From Thiohalocapsa sp. (GTDB lineage: Bacteria > Pseudomonadota > Gammaproteobacteria > Chromatiales > Chromatiaceae), in NCBI GenBank assembly GCA_021736785.1, contig JAIPFF010000051.1, positions 1 through 41,412 of the forward strand: a stretch of DNA of 41,412 bases. The letters run 5' to 3'. The position numbers were made by a program, and so were the translations under genes. This document shows positions 40,672-41,412 of the stretch, one piece after another (the stretch's first letter is position 1; the number at the start of each line of letters is the position of its first letter). A model generated the notes under the pieces. It did not search any database and was not told the origin of the DNA. It worked only from the letters and a program-made list of their open reading frames with translations.

Positions 40672-41412
40672 ATGAGCCAACACAGCATCGCCGATCACAT
40701 GCCGACCACGGAGGGGAGGGGTGGCCCGGCAGCGCCGCATCGGCCGGCGTCCGACCGGCCCCGGCGCATTGCCCGGGATGGTGCGCAGGGCCGGGAATGG
40801 GTGCAGATCCTGATCGCGGTCCTGGCCGCGCTGGCCATCATTACCGCGGGGCTGATGCTCTACTGGAGCAGGCAGCCGCGGCCCTTCGACGTCCGGGCAA
40901 CAGTGGAGCAAATGGTGTCCGAAGAGGGCGGGTACGCCGCTCCCGGCACCGCGATGGCGGCCGTCAGCGTGCGCGTCGCCGAGACGCTTCTGGAGAAGCC
41001 CGGCGGTTTTCTCTACAACGACGCCATGCCGCCGGGCGCCCTGATGGACAACATGCCGAGTTGGGAATGCGGCGTCATGATGGCGCTGCGCGACGCGGTG
41101 CAGGCGCTGCGCAACGACTTTACGCGCTCGCAAAGTCAGTCGGTCGAGAACGCGGACGTCAAGCGCGCCGATCTGCAGTTTGCGATCGACCCCGCGTCCT
41201 GGCTGGTTCCGGCGGCGGAAGATCAGTATCGCAAGGGTATCGACGCGCTGCGCATCTTCCTGGCCGACCTGAGCGGTGCCGGCAGCGGGACGGCGGCCTT
41301 CTATCCGCGTGCCGATAATCTGGCCGACTACCTTTCGCTGGTCGAAAAGCGGCTGGGCAACTTCGCCGTCAGACTCAGCGGCAGCATCGGCGATGCCGAC
41401 CTGAGCGGCGCC
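40672..41412 (+). CDS. DUF2333 family protein (5' part, cut by window end)
   Basis: At least 247 residues, open to the window end. A polar N-terminus is followed by one transmembrane helix (about 46-66, ILIAVLAALAIITAGLMLYW) and a conserved body matching DUF2333: LLEKPGGFLYNDAMPPGALMDNMPSWECGVM, then DLQFAIDPASWLVPAAEDQY. It is an uncharacterised inner-membrane protein of gammaproteobacteria. A GGAGG site lies 8 nt before the ATG. An overlapping frame on the same strand (from 40392) is a shadow. Confidence 0.85.
   Translation, partial: MSQHSIADHMPTTEGRGGPAAPHRPASDRPRRIARDGAQGREWVQILIAVLAALAIITAGLMLYWSRQPRPFDVRATVEQMVSEEGGYAAPGTAMAAVSVRVAETLLEKPGGFLYNDAMPPGALMDNMPSWECGVMMALRDAVQALRNDFTRSQSQSVENADVKRADLQFAIDPASWLVPAAEDQYRKGIDALRIFLADLSGAGSGTAAFYPRADNLADYLSLVEKRLGNFAVRLSGSIGDADLSGA

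Overview
The window is high-GC DNA with very dense coding on both strands. It looks like the chromosome of an autotrophic gammaproteobacterium, most likely a purple sulfur bacterium of the Chromatiales type. The case rests on two blocks. The first is the distal part of an alpha-carboxysome (cso) operon (about 1-4610). The second is a carotenoid block (about 8670-12570) with a CrtA-type monooxygenase, a CrtI desaturase and a CrtB phytoene synthase, and a TGT-N12-ACA palindrome of the PpsR/CrtJ type in front of crtI. No reaction-centre or bacteriochlorophyll genes are visible, so phototrophy is inferred. I see no tRNA, rRNA, CRISPR array or intact insertion sequence.

Region 1 (1-4612): csoSCA, csoS4A, csoS4B, three csoS1 genes (two encode proteins that differ at one residue), a bacterioferritin-like gene, the Rubisco assembly factor acRAF, and a 64-residue basic protein ending in RVWPD that resembles the carboxysome-positioning factor McdB. 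No ParA/McdA gene is nearby. The csoS1 genes are separated by roughly 80-150 nt spacers, each with a hairpin, while the other cso genes overlap or nearly touch. cbbL, cbbS and csoS2 presumably lie to the left of the window. Region 2 (4613-8501): a CbbR-like LysR regulator is followed closely by purK and purE, then a TauE/SafE permease.

Region 3 (8502-12690): crtA (minus strand) is divergent from crtI-crtB plus a small membrane protein. crtA has an in-frame TAG 28 codons before the end of the recognisable coding frame. Region 4 (12700-19729): a 1622-residue DUF4062-STAND NTPase-TM-WD40 protein (minus) is divergent from a SEC-C/helical-repeat protein. This pair is the best candidate for an uncharacterised signalling or conflict system.

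Region 5 (19730-30138) holds mostly housekeeping and envelope genes: a BPSS1780-type membrane protein, a triheme cytochrome c, an MlaC-like protein, a membrane-anchored retropepsin-like protease, a cytosolic gamma-glutamyltransferase homologue, an overlapping ketohexokinase-like/Rieske gene pair, an aldo/keto reductase, a COG3235 membrane protein and a DjlA-type co-chaperone. Region 6 (30139-32336) is gene-poor: a 47-residue membrane peptide, a strong intrinsic terminator directly before a methyltransferase gene, and a stretch with a possible transposase remnant.

Region 7 (32337-41412): a secreted zincin metalloprotease with PKD and duplicated C-terminal modules, an OmpR-type response regulator/histidine kinase pair, a secreted beta-helix-like repeat protein, an OmpA-domain/SLAC1-family transporter gene pair, and the start of a DUF2333 gene cut by the window end.
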